Origin: Roseinatronobacter bogoriensis DSM 18756
GTDB taxonomy: Bacteria; Pseudomonadota; Alphaproteobacteria; Rhodobacterales; Rhodobacteraceae
Reading direction: 5' to 3'
Assembly: GCF_004366635.1 (NCBI RefSeq)
Contig: NZ_SORN01000008.1
Coordinates: 86,161-150,160, forward strand
DNA length: 64,000 nt
The notes beneath the pieces are model-generated. The model was not told the DNA's origin and ran no database searches. It was given only the letters and a program-made list of their open reading frames with translations. Positions 8,482-17,958 of this stretch are shown one piece after another (positions within the stretch are counted from its first letter, which is position 1; each line of letters begins with the position of its first letter). The position numbers and the translations under genes were made by a program.

Positions 8482-9627
8482 ATGTCAGCGCCGACAGAAC
8501 ATATCGAACGCGAAGCACTGCGCGACAAGCGCCGCGCTGCATGGGCCGGGGTCTTTCTGAATGCCCCACTTGCGGCGGGCAAGATCCTTGTGGGGCTGAT
8601 TGCACAAAGTCAGGCGCTGGTGGCGGATGGCGTGCATTCGCTGTCTGATCTTGCATCGGATGCCGCTGTGATCTGGGCATTGGGCCACTCCCATCGCCCG
8701 CCAGATGCGGAACACCCCTTCGGACATGGCAGATTCGAGACATTGGCCACGCTTGCGATTGCGGCCATGCTGGCGCTTGCTGCACTTGGTATCCTGATAG
8801 ATGCCGGTCTGCGCCTGATTGACCCGCCGAGCGCTGCGCCGGGTATGTTGGCGTTATGGGTTGCGGGCCTGTCGATTGCGGTGAAAGAGGGGCTGTATCA
8901 CTACACCAAGGCTGTCGCGCGGCGGACAGGCTCTGCCATGATGGCGGCGAATGCATGGCACCACCGCTCGGATGCGGCCTCGTCCATTGTGGCGCTGGCG
9001 GGTATTGGCGCGGCGATGCTGGGCTGGCCGCTGGCCGATGCGCTGGGGGCTGCGATCATTGCGCTGATGCTGGGCCGGGTGGCCTGGGTTTATGGGCGCC
9101 CTGCGGTGCAGGAACTGGCCGATACTGCCCCGCCTGCCGATATGTCACGCGCAATAGAAGCCGCGTTGATGGAAACACCGGGTATTCGTGACGCCCATGA
9201 TTTGCGGCTGCGCCATATGAGTGGGGCGGTGCAGGCAGATGTGCATGTCGCGCTGGACCCTGCAATGACACTGTCAGAAGCCCATCGACTGTGCGAGGCT
9301 GCGCGCGCATTGGTGCTCGCGCGGGTGCCTGATGTCGTGGAAATTATCATCCACCCCGAACCTGATGGCCATGCAGATGGCCCCGCAGCGCATGAAGCAG
9401 CCCTGCGCCCGGAATTGCAGACACAGGTACGCGACTGCCTGAAAGGAATCGTCCCGGCAGATGCAATCCGTCACTTGCGCCTTGATTACCGCGACGAAGG
9501 GGTAATTGCCGTGGTCGAACTGAACGAGGTGCCGATTGACGGGGCGCAAACGCGTGTTGCCTTCAGGCTTCAGCACAGCGAGGGCGATCTTGCAGAAATC
9601 CGGCTACTCTGGGCACCAGCGTCATGA
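8482..9627 (+). CDS. Cation diffusion facilitator (FieF/MMT1-type) transporter
   Basis: The 381-residue protein has the CDF layout: six membrane helices then a cytoplasmic ferredoxin-like domain. Metal-site motifs are ADGVHSLSDLASD near residues 50-62 and NAWHHRSDAASS near 157-168. CDF proteins export divalent cations (Fe2+, Zn2+, Mn2+ and others) in exchange for protons. The C-terminal extension past residue 290 is longer than in E. coli FieF (300 residues). The ATG at 8482 has AGGAG 8 bases upstream; the overlapping in-frame GTG at 8473 is less likely. Confidence 0.9.
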   Translation: MSAPTEHIEREALRDKRRAAWAGVFLNAPLAAGKILVGLIAQSQALVADGVHSLSDLASDAAVIWALGHSHRPPDAEHPFGHGRFETLATLAIAAMLALAALGILIDAGLRLIDPPSAAPGMLALWVAGLSIAVKEGLYHYTKAVARRTGSAMMAANAWHHRSDAASSIVALAGIGAAMLGWPLADALGAAIIALMLGRVAWVYGRPAVQELADTAPPADMSRAIEAALMETPGIRDAHDLRLRHMSGAVQADVHVALDPAMTLSEAHRLCEAARALVLARVPDVVEIIIHPEPDGHADGPAAHEAALRPELQTQVRDCLKGIVPADAIRHLRLDYRDEGVIAVVELNEVPIDGAQTRVAFRLQHSEGDLAEIRLLWAPAS

Positions 9628-9689
9628 CGGTCTGTCATATCCACGTCATGTAACCACGCCATTCCACCCAAAAATGCGAAAGAAGACGG

Positions 9690-10397
9690 ATGAGCGACAT
9701 CACACATCTGCAGCCGATCCTGAACCTGAGCGCCGCGTTGTTGTTTGGCGCGATCATCGGGATGGAACGGCAATGGCGTCAGCGGCTGGCCGGTTTGCGC
9801 ACCAATACGCTGGTGTCATTGGGGGCAGCGAGTTTCGTGCTGTTCTCGGCGGCCTTTCCTGACGAAATCAGCCCGACGCGGGTGTCTGCGCAGATAGTCT
9901 CGGGGATTGGCTTTCTGGGTGCGGGTATCATTTTTCGCGAAGGCTTCAATGTGCGCGGTCTGAACACGGCCGCAACGTTGTGGTGTGCGGCGGCAATAGG
10001 GATGTTGGCAGGGGCAGGAGAGTTCATCTTGGCGGCCTCGGTTACGGGGGCGGTGGTATTCGTTAATCTTGGGCTGCGACCATTGGCACGGATACTTGAC
10101 AAACAACCCATACAGACCACGGAACTGACCCGCTATTACGCGGTCGAGATTGTTTGCAAGGGCGCGCAGGAAGCGCATGTCCGCGCGCTGATGTTGCAGG
10201 GATTTGCCGAAAACGGGCTGCACCTGACCGGGCTGGAATCAGAGAATATTGAAGATACCGACCGCGTAGAGGTAACCGCCGAGGTGAATGCCGACACGAC
10301 CTCGGATTCTGCATTAGAGCAGATTGTCGGTCGTCTGAGCCTGGAACCTGCCGTCACTGCCGCACGCTGGACAATCCGCGAAACGGGCTTTTCCTGA
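9690..10397 (+). CDS. MgtC/SapB-family membrane protein
   Basis: The N-terminal half has the MgtC signature IIGMERQWRQRLAGLRTN followed by hydrophobic helices and GIGFLGAGIIFREGFNVRGLNTAATLW. The C-terminal 85 residues form a soluble ACT-like tail. MgtC proteins aid growth at low magnesium and modulate the F1Fo ATPase in pathogens; related members are of unknown function. Its position between MgtE and CDF transporters supports a role in magnesium or metal homeostasis. The start ATG 9690 lies 62 bases after the preceding gene. Confidence 0.88.
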   Translation: MSDITHLQPILNLSAALLFGAIIGMERQWRQRLAGLRTNTLVSLGAASFVLFSAAFPDEISPTRVSAQIVSGIGFLGAGIIFREGFNVRGLNTAATLWCAAAIGMLAGAGEFILAASVTGAVVFVNLGLRPLARILDKQPIQTTELTRYYAVEIVCKGAQEAHVRALMLQGFAENGLHLTGLESENIEDTDRVEVTAEVNADTTSDSALEQIVGRLSLEPAVTAARWTIRETGFS

Positions 10398-10456
10398 CAT
10401 AACTTCCTAATTTTCGCCAGATTTCGTGTGTATCCCGGCCCGAGAGTGAGGGCTGC

Positions 10457-11389
10457 ATGACCGATTTTGGCGCAAATTCCAGACAGCGAAGCGGGCTTGG
10501 CACATGGCTTGGCATGGGAAACCATGCCTATAAGCTGTTGGTTGCCATTGGCTCGCTTGTGACAACGCTGGTGCTGACCTTGGGCAAGCTGACTGTCGGT
10601 ATTCTGTCTGGCTCACTGGCGCTTGTTGCCGATGCCATGCAGGGCCTTATCGACATTATCGTGACAGGTATAACCGTGATTGTGGTGAGCCTGTCTGATC
10701 GTGGGGCAGATCCGGCCTGGACTTGTGGGCGCGAAAAGTTGGAAGCCTTTGCCGCGCTGGCAGAGGCTGTGCTTTTGGGGATTATCGCCGTTTTTATCTG
10801 GCATCTGGCGGGAATGAAGCTTGTCGAGGGAACGCCGCCGATGCAGCTGGAGGCATGGTATCTGGGCGCTGCGGCGGTTGCGGCCTGCGCTGATTTCATT
10901 CGCCATCTTGTGGTAAAACGCGCCGCACGCGCAACTGGCAGCATGGCGCTAGAAGCAAATGCTGCACATTTCCTCACTGATTCTCTTGGCACGGTGCTTG
11001 TCACGCTTGGTCTGATCGGTGCGTGGTATGGTCTGCCTGTGGCCGATACGATTGCCGCGATCGGCGTGGCAGCGCTGCTGAGTTACACGTCTTTCATGGT
11101 TGGGCGGCGCGCCCTTGCAATGCTTCTGGATCGGGCCGACCCGAACCTGTCAGTTGCGGTTCTTGACAGCCTTACCAGCATTGCGGAAATCAAAAGTATA
11201 AGGACCCTGCGCATCCGGCGCCTTCCTGATCACCATGTCATTGATCTAGCGGCCGAGGTCGAAGTCAGTAGCTTGGCGGCATTGGCCCGCCTGCAAGACG
11301 ATGTGCATCATGCGGTTTCCGCAATTGTCGGAAAAGCAGAACTATGCGCGGCCTTGCGCCCTGTCACGCTGACCCGAGATCAAGCCTGA
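10457..11389 (+). CDS. Second cation diffusion facilitator transporter
   Basis: The 310-residue CDF protein has LVADAMQGLIDIIVTG in helix 2 and NAAHFLTDSLGTVLV in helix 5, giving the paired metal-binding D-xxx-D and H-xxx-D sites. A C-terminal cytoplasmic domain follows. It differs clearly from the CDF at 8482 and could handle another ion. The first helix context (DAMQ rather than DGVH) makes it an atypical member whose substrate cannot be named. It is the last plus-strand gene before the convergent sox cluster. Confidence 0.85.
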   Translation: MTDFGANSRQRSGLGTWLGMGNHAYKLLVAIGSLVTTLVLTLGKLTVGILSGSLALVADAMQGLIDIIVTGITVIVVSLSDRGADPAWTCGREKLEAFAALAEAVLLGIIAVFIWHLAGMKLVEGTPPMQLEAWYLGAAAVAACADFIRHLVVKRAARATGSMALEANAAHFLTDSLGTVLVTLGLIGAWYGLPVADTIAAIGVAALLSYTSFMVGRRALAMLLDRADPNLSVAVLDSLTSIAEIKSIRTLRIRRLPDHHVIDLAAEVEVSSLAALARLQDDVHHAVSAIVGKAELCAALRPVTLTRDQA

Positions 11390-11453
11390 CGCAGTGACTA
11401 TGCCAGTTCGAGCAAGGGCCAAGTCGCAATTTCGGATCTGTTCATATGAAATG

Positions 11454-11478
11454 AAAGAGCGAGGCCATAGCCTCGCTC
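11454..11478 (-). terminator. Terminator at the end of the sox operon
   Basis: A perfect 9-bp stem (GAGCGAGGC at 11457-11465 with GCCTCGCTC at 11470-11478) closes a 4-base loop. On the minus strand it is followed by TTTCAT. It lies 27 bases past the soxF stop. It may also serve the convergent CDF gene. Confidence 0.75.
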
Positions 11479-11504
11479 CTGTCTTGGTGAATTGACTGCG
11501 ACCG

Positions 11505-12767
11505 TTACCCGAAGATATCAGCAACAATCCCGTTATACCAACCGATGCTTTCCTCATAGGTCTGGCGGCGTAGCTCGGCATCCTCGCCGGTCTGACTTAT
11601 GAAGCTGGAGACAGATTCGATCTGATCATCGCCTGCTTCATAATTCGCACCCACTTTCACACCGTCATCTGTCGCAATCAGCGACCAGCAGGTGTTGGAG
11701 TAGCGCGCTGGGAAAATACGGCTGCCCGTCAATTCGCCCCGGATGACATTTGCCACCACCTTGGCCTGCGAATTGGCGGAAAAGCCGGATTTCGGCATCG
11801 CACCCTGTGCACTTGCATCGCCCAGAACAAAGACATTTTCATCCATGCGAGAGCGCATGTCTGACGGCAACACAGGTGCCCAGCCAGAGTCATTCGTCAA
11901 GCCCGCCAGTTCCGCGATCTTGCCAGCTTTCTGGGCTGGAATGACGTTGCAGACATCAACAGTTTCAACCACACCGTCAACGACCACTTCCATTGCATCA
12001 GGGCGCACCTCGACCCTGTCGCCGCCAAAATCGGGGCCTATGCGGGTGACCATGCCGGGGTAATGGCGTTCCCAGCCTTCCTCGAACAGGGCTTGTTTGG
12101 AATAGTTTTCCTTTGGGTCCACAATCAGGATTTTTGCGGTCGGATTGATCTGTGACAGGACATGCGCGACCATCGACACACGCTCGCCCGGTCCGGGCGG
12201 GCAGCGATAGGGGTTCGGGGGGGCGACCATGCAGAACGTGCCGCCCTCGCGCATATTCTCGATCTGATGTTTGAGCAGTTGCGCCTGTGTGCCGGACTTG
12301 TAGGCATGGGGCATCAGGCTTTGCTGCGACACATCCCAACCGGGAACAGACCCTTCGACGAAGTCGATGCCGGGGGCCACAACCAGCCGGTCATAGGAAA
12401 TGGATTCGCCCGAGGCCAGCGCCACGGTCTGCGCATCTCGGTCCACACCGACGGCCCAGTCATGGACAACATTCACACCAAGGCGCGCGATATTGCCATA
12501 GTCATGGCCAAGCGCGTCAAATTCCCAGAATCCGCCCAGATAGAGGTTCGAGAAATAGCAGGTATAATATTTGCGAGACGGCTCGATCAGTGTCACATCG
12601 ACTGCGCCATTGCTGTCCTTGGCGATATAGCGCGCGACGGTGCCACCGCCCGAACCACCGCCGATTACGACAACGCGAGGCTTGGCCTGCCCCAATGCCA
12701 TAGGGGCCGAAAGGGCGACGGATGCAGCCGTGGCTGTGCCCAGAAAAGTGCGTCTGTTCAGTGTCAT
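11505..12767 (-). CDS. soxF: SoxF, flavocytochrome c sulfide dehydrogenase flavoprotein
   Basis: The 420-residue periplasmic flavoprotein belongs to the FCSD/SoxF family, which oxidises sulfide or polysulfide and passes electrons to cytochrome c. It begins with a Tat signal (NRRTFLG), then a FAD-binding Rossmann motif GGGSGGG near residues 36-42. The redox-active cysteine region YYTCYFSN has C70, the second cysteine lies in RCPPGPGER, and the C-terminal domain contains NTCWSLI. The start at 12767 is chosen for GGAGAG upstream and the Tat signal directly after it. SoxE, its probable haem partner, is encoded just upstream. No soxG or soxH follows. Confidence 0.93.
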   Translation of the reverse strand: MTLNRRTFLGTATAASVALSAPMALGQAKPRVVVIGGGSGGGTVARYIAKDSNGAVDVTLIEPSRKYYTCYFSNLYLGGFWEFDALGHDYGNIARLGVNVVHDWAVGVDRDAQTVALASGESISYDRLVVAPGIDFVEGSVPGWDVSQQSLMPHAYKSGTQAQLLKHQIENMREGGTFCMVAPPNPYRCPPGPGERVSMVAHVLSQINPTAKILIVDPKENYSKQALFEEGWERHYPGMVTRIGPDFGGDRVEVRPDAMEVVVDGVVETVDVCNVIPAQKAGKIAELAGLTNDSGWAPVLPSDMRSRMDENVFVLGDASAQGAMPKSGFSANSQAKVVANVIRGELTGSRIFPARYSNTCWSLIATDDGVKVGANYEAGDDQIESVSSFISQTGEDAELRRQTYEESIGWYNGIVADIFG

Positions 12768-12938
12768 AAGGTCTCTCCCATTGGCGCCTGTTACCAGGCG
12801 AATTTCGCGCCGTTCCTCCCCGAATGTCCAGTGCCGTCGATCATCGCGGCCATGTCGTGACGGGAACATCATTCCTTCTGGCACGAATTTGTCAGGAATA
12901 ATGTGTAGATGCATGCGTCCCCCCTCACATGCATGGAC

Positions 12939-12960
12939 TGCCCCGGTCCAAGCTGGGGCA
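12939..12960 (-). other. Hairpin between soxE and soxF
   Basis: An inverted repeat TGCCCC/GGGGCA (12939-12944 and 12955-12960) sits just beyond the soxE stop, in the 202-bp gap before soxF. No T run follows on the minus strand, so an mRNA-processing or stabilising hairpin is as likely as a terminator. The size of the gap leaves room for a separate soxF promoter, which I cannot identify. Confidence 0.35.
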
Positions 12961-12969
12961 AACCTGTTC

Positions 12970-13692
12970 TTATTCGCGGCCCAATTCGCGGAAATAAGCC
13001 GCCAGTGCGGCAATTTCCTCGTCGTCGAGCCGTTGCGACACAGATTGCATGACCTCATGTGGCCGCAGCCGCTGTTTATAGGCATGCATCGCAACGACAA
13101 AATCTTCCTCGGGCCAGCCGACAATGCCCGGAATGCCCGCATGATCGCCGCTGCGCTGGTGGCAGGTCGTGCATTCGGCGCTCAGGAATTCACCATACTC
13201 AACATCGCCTTCGATCGCCAAGGTTTCGGCCGAAAGCTCGACCTCTCTGGCGATGGCGGTGGGCGATGCTTCGGGGATATTTTGGGGCTGGTCGGAATAG
13301 GCACGCATATAAGCGATCAGGTTTGCGCGTCTTTCGTCATCCTGTAGGCCGCGATAGGACATCCGGGTCCCCGAAACCAGCGCGCGCGGGTTTTCGATAT
13401 AGGCATGCAGGCGCGCGAGGTCCCAGAACATACCATCGCGCCCCTGACGCACCAGTGCTTCGGAATACCGGAAATCCGCATGGCTGCCTGCGCGCCGGTC
13501 GAAGATACGGTTCAGATGTGGGCCGATGCGGTGTACCGCCCCGTCACCGATCTGGTGGCAACTGGCACATTCGCGCTGATAAACCTGTTCCCCGGCAACC
13601 GGGTCGCCGATGGGTGTCGCCTGCGGTATGGCGGTTCCCGGGGCCAATAAGGCCCCGGCAAATATCAGAGGTTTGAGTTTCTTGATCACCAC
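12970..13692 (-). CDS. soxE: SoxE, periplasmic dihaem cytochrome c
   Basis: The 240-residue protein has an N-terminal signal peptide and two c-type haem sites, CASCH (residues 42-46) and CTTCH (174-178). In Paracoccus-type clusters SoxE is the dihaem partner of the flavoprotein SoxF. The order soxD-soxE-soxF matches that arrangement. The first haem domain contains RMSYRGL, with a likely methionine ligand. It follows soxD by 11 bp in the same operon. Confidence 0.9.
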   Translation of the reverse strand: MVIKKLKPLIFAGALLAPGTAIPQATPIGDPVAGEQVYQRECASCHQIGDGAVHRIGPHLNRIFDRRAGSHADFRYSEALVRQGRDGMFWDLARLHAYIENPRALVSGTRMSYRGLQDDERRANLIAYMRAYSDQPQNIPEASPTAIAREVELSAETLAIEGDVEYGEFLSAECTTCHQRSGDHAGIPGIVGWPEEDFVVAMHAYKQRLRPHEVMQSVSQRLDDEEIAALAAYFRELGRE

Positions 13693-13703
13693 GCCTCCGG
13701 GGT

Positions 13704-14792
13704 TCAGTTGGAATGCGACATCATATAGGCAATCAAGGCTGCCCGTTCATCTTCGCTGCGCACACCCCTGAAAGACATGCGGTTTCTTGGGATCAAGCCT
13801 GCCGGATTTTCAAGGAACGCGTCAAGTGTTTCCTCTGTCCAGACCAGCCCGCTCTCTGCCGCATCGGTGAACGCAGGAGAGTAGCGAAACCCGTCCGAAT
13901 GCGCGGCTTCGCGCCCAACAATACCGTTCAGGGCCGGGCCAGTGCTGTTGCGCGCGCCATCACCAAGCTGGTGACAGGTGCGGCACTGACGCCAGGCGGC
14001 CTCGCCCGCGGCGACAAGTTCAGGGTCCAGCGCGGCAAGCTGCACCGCTTCTTCCTCTGGGGCTGCATCTGGTTGAGCGGATGCTTCCTCTGCCTCTTCA
14101 ACGACTTCGGCTGCGGAAGCAGGCGCGCTGCCATCGGAATAGGTGAAGCGAATGACCGGGAATTCCGGCGTCACATCAATATCGGTGGCGCGTGCCGAAA
14201 TCTCGACAGGATCGCGGCAATCGCTCATGCAGGGTTCCTGCGCGAATTCCGGAAACTCCACCTCTGCACGGTCATCGAGGTAAAAGCCACCCTCATTGGG
14301 CAGGCGAATTTCAGTGAAATTCTCGTGGCTCAACTCGAAATCATCATCCACCAGCCCGGCGGAATAGAGGATATAGGCCGTGATGGCATAGACTTCATCT
14401 GTTTCAAGCGTCTGTGCTGCGCCAAAGGGCATGGAACGGTTGATGTAATCCCACACGGTCGACAGATAGGGCCAGTAGGATTCGATTGTCTTGAGCGGGC
14501 GTTCATCGGTCAATGACCCGCGCCCGCCAACAATCGGCGGCCATGCACCGGCCCCTTCGGCAAAGTCACCGTGACAGACCGCGCATTGCTCGATCCAGTA
14601 ATCTTCGCCATCCAGCACATTGCCGCGCCCTTCGGGCAGGCCGCGCCCATCGGGCATGACAGCAACATCCCATGCTGCGATTTCTTCGGGCAGGGCCAAG
14701 CGGCCAATTCCGAGGGTATCGGCAAGGGCAGGAACGGCGCCAAACACTGTGATCAGTGCCGTCGTGGTGATGAGTTTACGACACTTCGACAT
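13704..14792 (-). CDS. soxD: SoxD, dihaem cytochrome subunit of sulfane dehydrogenase
   Basis: SoxD accepts electrons from the molybdenum subunit SoxC, in the complex that oxidises the protein-bound sulfane sulfur. The 362-residue protein has a signal peptide and haem sites CAVCH (70-74) and CRTCH (270-274). Between them lies an acidic, alanine-rich linker (about 228-252). The start at 14792 overlaps the end of soxC by 17 bases and has GAGAGG upstream. The start 9 codons earlier has no ribosome binding site and would give a worse signal peptide. Confidence 0.93.
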   Translation of the reverse strand: MSKCRKLITTTALITVFGAVPALADTLGIGRLALPEEIAAWDVAVMPDGRGLPEGRGNVLDGEDYWIEQCAVCHGDFAEGAGAWPPIVGGRGSLTDERPLKTIESYWPYLSTVWDYINRSMPFGAAQTLETDEVYAITAYILYSAGLVDDDFELSHENFTEIRLPNEGGFYLDDRAEVEFPEFAQEPCMSDCRDPVEISARATDIDVTPEFPVIRFTYSDGSAPASAAEVVEEAEEASAQPDAAPEEEAVQLAALDPELVAAGEAAWRQCRTCHQLGDGARNSTGPALNGIVGREAAHSDGFRYSPAFTDAAESGLVWTEETLDAFLENPAGLIPRNRMSFRGVRSEDERAALIAYMMSHSN

Positions 14793-16065
14793 TTTCGGCC
14801 TCTCCGTTCTCGTTGACATACCAGGTCTGGATGCCGTTGTTGTGGTAGATGGAATTCAGCCCGCGAATGGCGCGCAATTGTTCCTTTGTGGGCTGGACAT
14901 AGCCGGTTTCGTCAATCGCGCGCGATTGGACATACATCGGCTGGCCGTCCCATTCATGGTCAAGGTAAAACCGCGTGACCGCCTTGTCGCCGGGTTCGGT
15001 GCCCAGACGCGCGGTCTGCCAGTTCACGCCGCCATCAAGTGACACATCGACCCGTGCAATCTTGCCAAGGCCCGACCATGCCAGCCCTGTAATGACCATA
15101 GGGCCCGGACCATGGCCGATGGGCATTTGCGGCGATGGCGATGTGACGACCGACTTTGCGTGCATGGCCCATGTCCATTTGCGCGCCCGCCCGTCAGGCA
15201 TAAGATCGGTATATTTCGAGGTTTCCTCGCGGCTTTCCATCGGGCCGTCATGCACACCGATCCGGCGCAGCCACTTGACCCAGAGGTTCCCTTCCCAACC
15301 GGGCACAACCAGACGCACGGGATAGCCATGCTCCATGCGCAGTGCCTCGCCATTGGCGTTAAAGGCGATCATGCAGTCGTCCAGCGCCTTTTCCATCGGG
15401 ATTGAACGGCCATTCGAGGATGCATCATGGCCCTCGACATAGATCCAGCTGCCTTCGGGTTTCACACCGGCTTCATTCAGCAGGGTGCGCAGGGTGACGC
15501 CGGTATATTCCATGTTATGGATCATGCCATGCGTGAACTGTGCGCCGTTTAGCTGTGCGCCGCCCCATTCCATGCCGCTATTGGCCGCGCATTCGCAGAA
15601 ATGCACACGCGTCACGCGCGGCAGGCGCAGCAGGTCGCCAAAGGTGAATACCAGCGGGCGTTCAACCAGCCCGGTGATCATCAGGCGGTATTCATCCTTG
15701 CTCATCTCGATTGCACCGGAATGGTGCCGCTCGAATGCACAGCCTTGCGGCGTGATCGTGCCATCCAGCGCGTGGATCGGCGTGAAGTTGATCGAGCTGA
15801 TCGGATCGGCTGTCAGCCATTCCACATTGCGGCGCACGACGTGATCCTCATAGTGGATCGGCATGCCATAGGGCGTTGCATCGACACCTTCGCCAAGGAA
15901 AGAGGCATAGGGTTGCACTTCGGTAATAAGGGGGTCGGGGCTTGCAGCATTCGCTCCGGCCCCGACCACGGCGCCCCCGGCGGCCAGCCCTGCGGTGCGC
16001 AGGAAATCGCGGCGGGAGGGGCCGCTGCCTGGTGACTTCGGGGCGTCATCTTGCATGTCAGTCAT
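14776..16065 (-). CDS. soxC: SoxC, molybdopterin subunit of sulfane dehydrogenase
   Basis: The 429-residue protein is a sulfite-oxidase-family molybdoenzyme. A Tat signal (SRRDFLRTAGLAAGG) is followed by the molybdenum domain with the ligand cysteine in ECAANSG (C159), then the C-terminal dimerisation domain. With SoxD it removes six electrons from SoxY-bound sulfane sulfur, so thiosulfate can be taken fully to sulfate without sulfur globules. The ATG at 16065 follows AGAGGA. The gene overlaps soxD. Confidence 0.95.
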   Translation of the reverse strand: MTDMQDDAPKSPGSGPSRRDFLRTAGLAAGGAVVGAGANAASPDPLITEVQPYASFLGEGVDATPYGMPIHYEDHVVRRNVEWLTADPISSINFTPIHALDGTITPQGCAFERHHSGAIEMSKDEYRLMITGLVERPLVFTFGDLLRLPRVTRVHFCECAANSGMEWGGAQLNGAQFTHGMIHNMEYTGVTLRTLLNEAGVKPEGSWIYVEGHDASSNGRSIPMEKALDDCMIAFNANGEALRMEHGYPVRLVVPGWEGNLWVKWLRRIGVHDGPMESREETSKYTDLMPDGRARKWTWAMHAKSVVTSPSPQMPIGHGPGPMVITGLAWSGLGKIARVDVSLDGGVNWQTARLGTEPGDKAVTRFYLDHEWDGQPMYVQSRAIDETGYVQPTKEQLRAIRGLNSIYHNNGIQTWYVNENGEAENVEVS

Positions 16066-16120
16066 GACGTCGGTTCCTCTGGTTTCGGGCTGGGCGCCAT
16101 GGCCCCGCCCTTCGTTGATC

Positions 16121-17818
16121 TTACAGCCCTGCGACCTGAACCGATGTGTTCGGTTCCAGTGCAACACGGCCAATCTTGCGAATATGGCTTTCGACGACAT
16201 CCCAGATCTGGGGGCCTTCGGTTTCAGGGTTCACCGACGCCCAGCCGCCGACAACATAGTTGCGCTCTGGGTCAATCGCTTCGCCGGTGGACAGCAGTGT
16301 CATGTCGGAAATGCGCTGGTTGACAGGGGCTGACACATCGACCCGGTAGCCAAGCCCGCCAATGCGCACCATATCGCCGCCTTGCTGGAAATAGGGGTCA
16401 GGGTTGAAGATGTTATCGGCCACATCTTCCAGAACCACTTTCAGGAACTCGCCTGTCATTTCGGTACGGTAGCATTGGCCATAGGTCATTGAGGTGACTG
16501 AATGAATATCTTCACGGGTGATCGCATCACCCGGCAGCAGGCTGGCGCCCCAGCGCACACCCGGTGACATGGCAATCTCGGTGTCGCGTTCTTCCATGAT
16601 CGCTTCACAGATCAGGTCATCCCATGTGCCGTTGAAATTGCCGCGACGATACAGAAGCGAGTCTGTGTGGCCGATGACCTCTTCGAGCTGGTCCTTGAAG
16701 GGTGCGCGTTCCGCGTCGATCAGCGTGGCCATTTCAGGGTCGGGGGTGATGACATCAGCGAAAATCGGGATCAGCTTGTGGCGGAAGCCCATCATGCGCC
16801 CGTCGCGCACATCCAGATCAAGGCGGGTAACAAACTTGCCGTGGCTGCCAGAGGCGATCAGCAGCGTTTCGCCCACGATTACCGGCTCTGGCAGCGCGTC
16901 ATGCGTATGGCCGGTCAACACAACGTCAATGCCGGTGACGCGCCCTGCCATCTGGCGGTCCACGTCAAAGCCATTATGTGACAGCACCACGACCAGTTCT
17001 GCGCCCTGCGCGCGCACTTCATCGACCATTTCCTGCATACGGCTTTCACGAATGCCAAAGCTGAAATCAGGGAATTTCCAGCCGGGGTTGGCGATGGGCA
17101 TATAGGGAAACGCCTGTCCGATGACCGCGATCTTCACGCCACCGCGCTCGAACCATGTATAGGGTTCGAATTCATCCGAAGGCTCGTTCCATTCATTGTC
17201 AAAGATGTTCTGGCCAAGGAAGGGGAAGGGCAGATCGGCCACGATATCGCGTACGCGGTCTTGACCAAAGGTCCATTCCCAATGCGAGGTCATGGCTTCG
17301 ACCCCAAGCTTGTTCATCACATTGACCACATCCTGCCCCTTGGTCAGGAAGCTGGTCATGGACCCGTGCCATGTATCGCCACCGTCCAGCAGCAGCGCCT
17401 CGGGGCGGTCTGCACGAATGGCATTCACAACAGTTGCCACGCGGTCCATGCCGCCCATGCGGCCATAGGTGCGGCCAAGGGCCTCGAAATCCACATAGGT
17501 CAGCGCGTAGGCTTCAGGTGATCCGGGCGTAAGGTTGAACATCTCGATGAAGTCTTTGCCAACCACATGCGGCGGCTTGCCAGCCACGCCGCCCACCCCG
17601 ATGTTCCATTCAGGTTCACGGAACCAGATGGGTTTGAGATGGGCGTGAATGTCGGTAATGTGGATCAGCGACACATTTCCGAAAGTGTCAAAACGCAGCA
17701 GATCATCTTGCGTAAGGGCCTGCTGGGCCGAGAGTTTCGACCAGTTGCCGAACCCCGAGATGCCGTATAGCGCCGAGGCTGCGATGGACGCTTGCAGAAA
17801 TTCGCGCCGGGATATCAT
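16121..17818 (-). CDS. soxB: SoxB, manganese thiosulfohydrolase
   Basis: SoxB hydrolytically releases sulfate from SoxY-bound cysteine-S-sulfonate in the periplasm. The 565-residue protein has a Tat-type signal (ISRREFLQASIAAS) and metallophosphatase motifs in order: ITDIHAHLKP, LDGGDTWHGS, SHWEWTFG (the SoxB-specific form of the GNHE motif), LSHNGFD and GHTHDAL. A 5'-nucleotidase-type C-terminal domain follows. The ATG at 17818 has AGGAG upstream. Confidence 0.96.
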   Translation of the reverse strand: MISRREFLQASIAASALYGISGFGNWSKLSAQQALTQDDLLRFDTFGNVSLIHITDIHAHLKPIWFREPEWNIGVGGVAGKPPHVVGKDFIEMFNLTPGSPEAYALTYVDFEALGRTYGRMGGMDRVATVVNAIRADRPEALLLDGGDTWHGSMTSFLTKGQDVVNVMNKLGVEAMTSHWEWTFGQDRVRDIVADLPFPFLGQNIFDNEWNEPSDEFEPYTWFERGGVKIAVIGQAFPYMPIANPGWKFPDFSFGIRESRMQEMVDEVRAQGAELVVVLSHNGFDVDRQMAGRVTGIDVVLTGHTHDALPEPVIVGETLLIASGSHGKFVTRLDLDVRDGRMMGFRHKLIPIFADVITPDPEMATLIDAERAPFKDQLEEVIGHTDSLLYRRGNFNGTWDDLICEAIMEERDTEIAMSPGVRWGASLLPGDAITREDIHSVTSMTYGQCYRTEMTGEFLKVVLEDVADNIFNPDPYFQQGGDMVRIGGLGYRVDVSAPVNQRISDMTLLSTGEAIDPERNYVVGGWASVNPETEGPQIWDVVESHIRKIGRVALEPNTSVQVAGL

Positions 17819-17958
17819 GTGGAGTGCTCCTTGGAATGGTCTGGCATATGGCGGGGAGGAGGTCGCCACATGCCAATCTGCGAAAGTATGAATATTCTTG
17901 GGCCGAGTCAGTCCTCAGGCCGGGCAGGGCGCAAGCCTGAGCTTGCGCCCTGTGTCAG

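Noticed and set aside
12162..12860. 232-codon frame antisense to soxF
   Set aside because: The opposite strand encodes a clear FCSD flavoprotein with all motifs; the antisense product has shadow-type composition.
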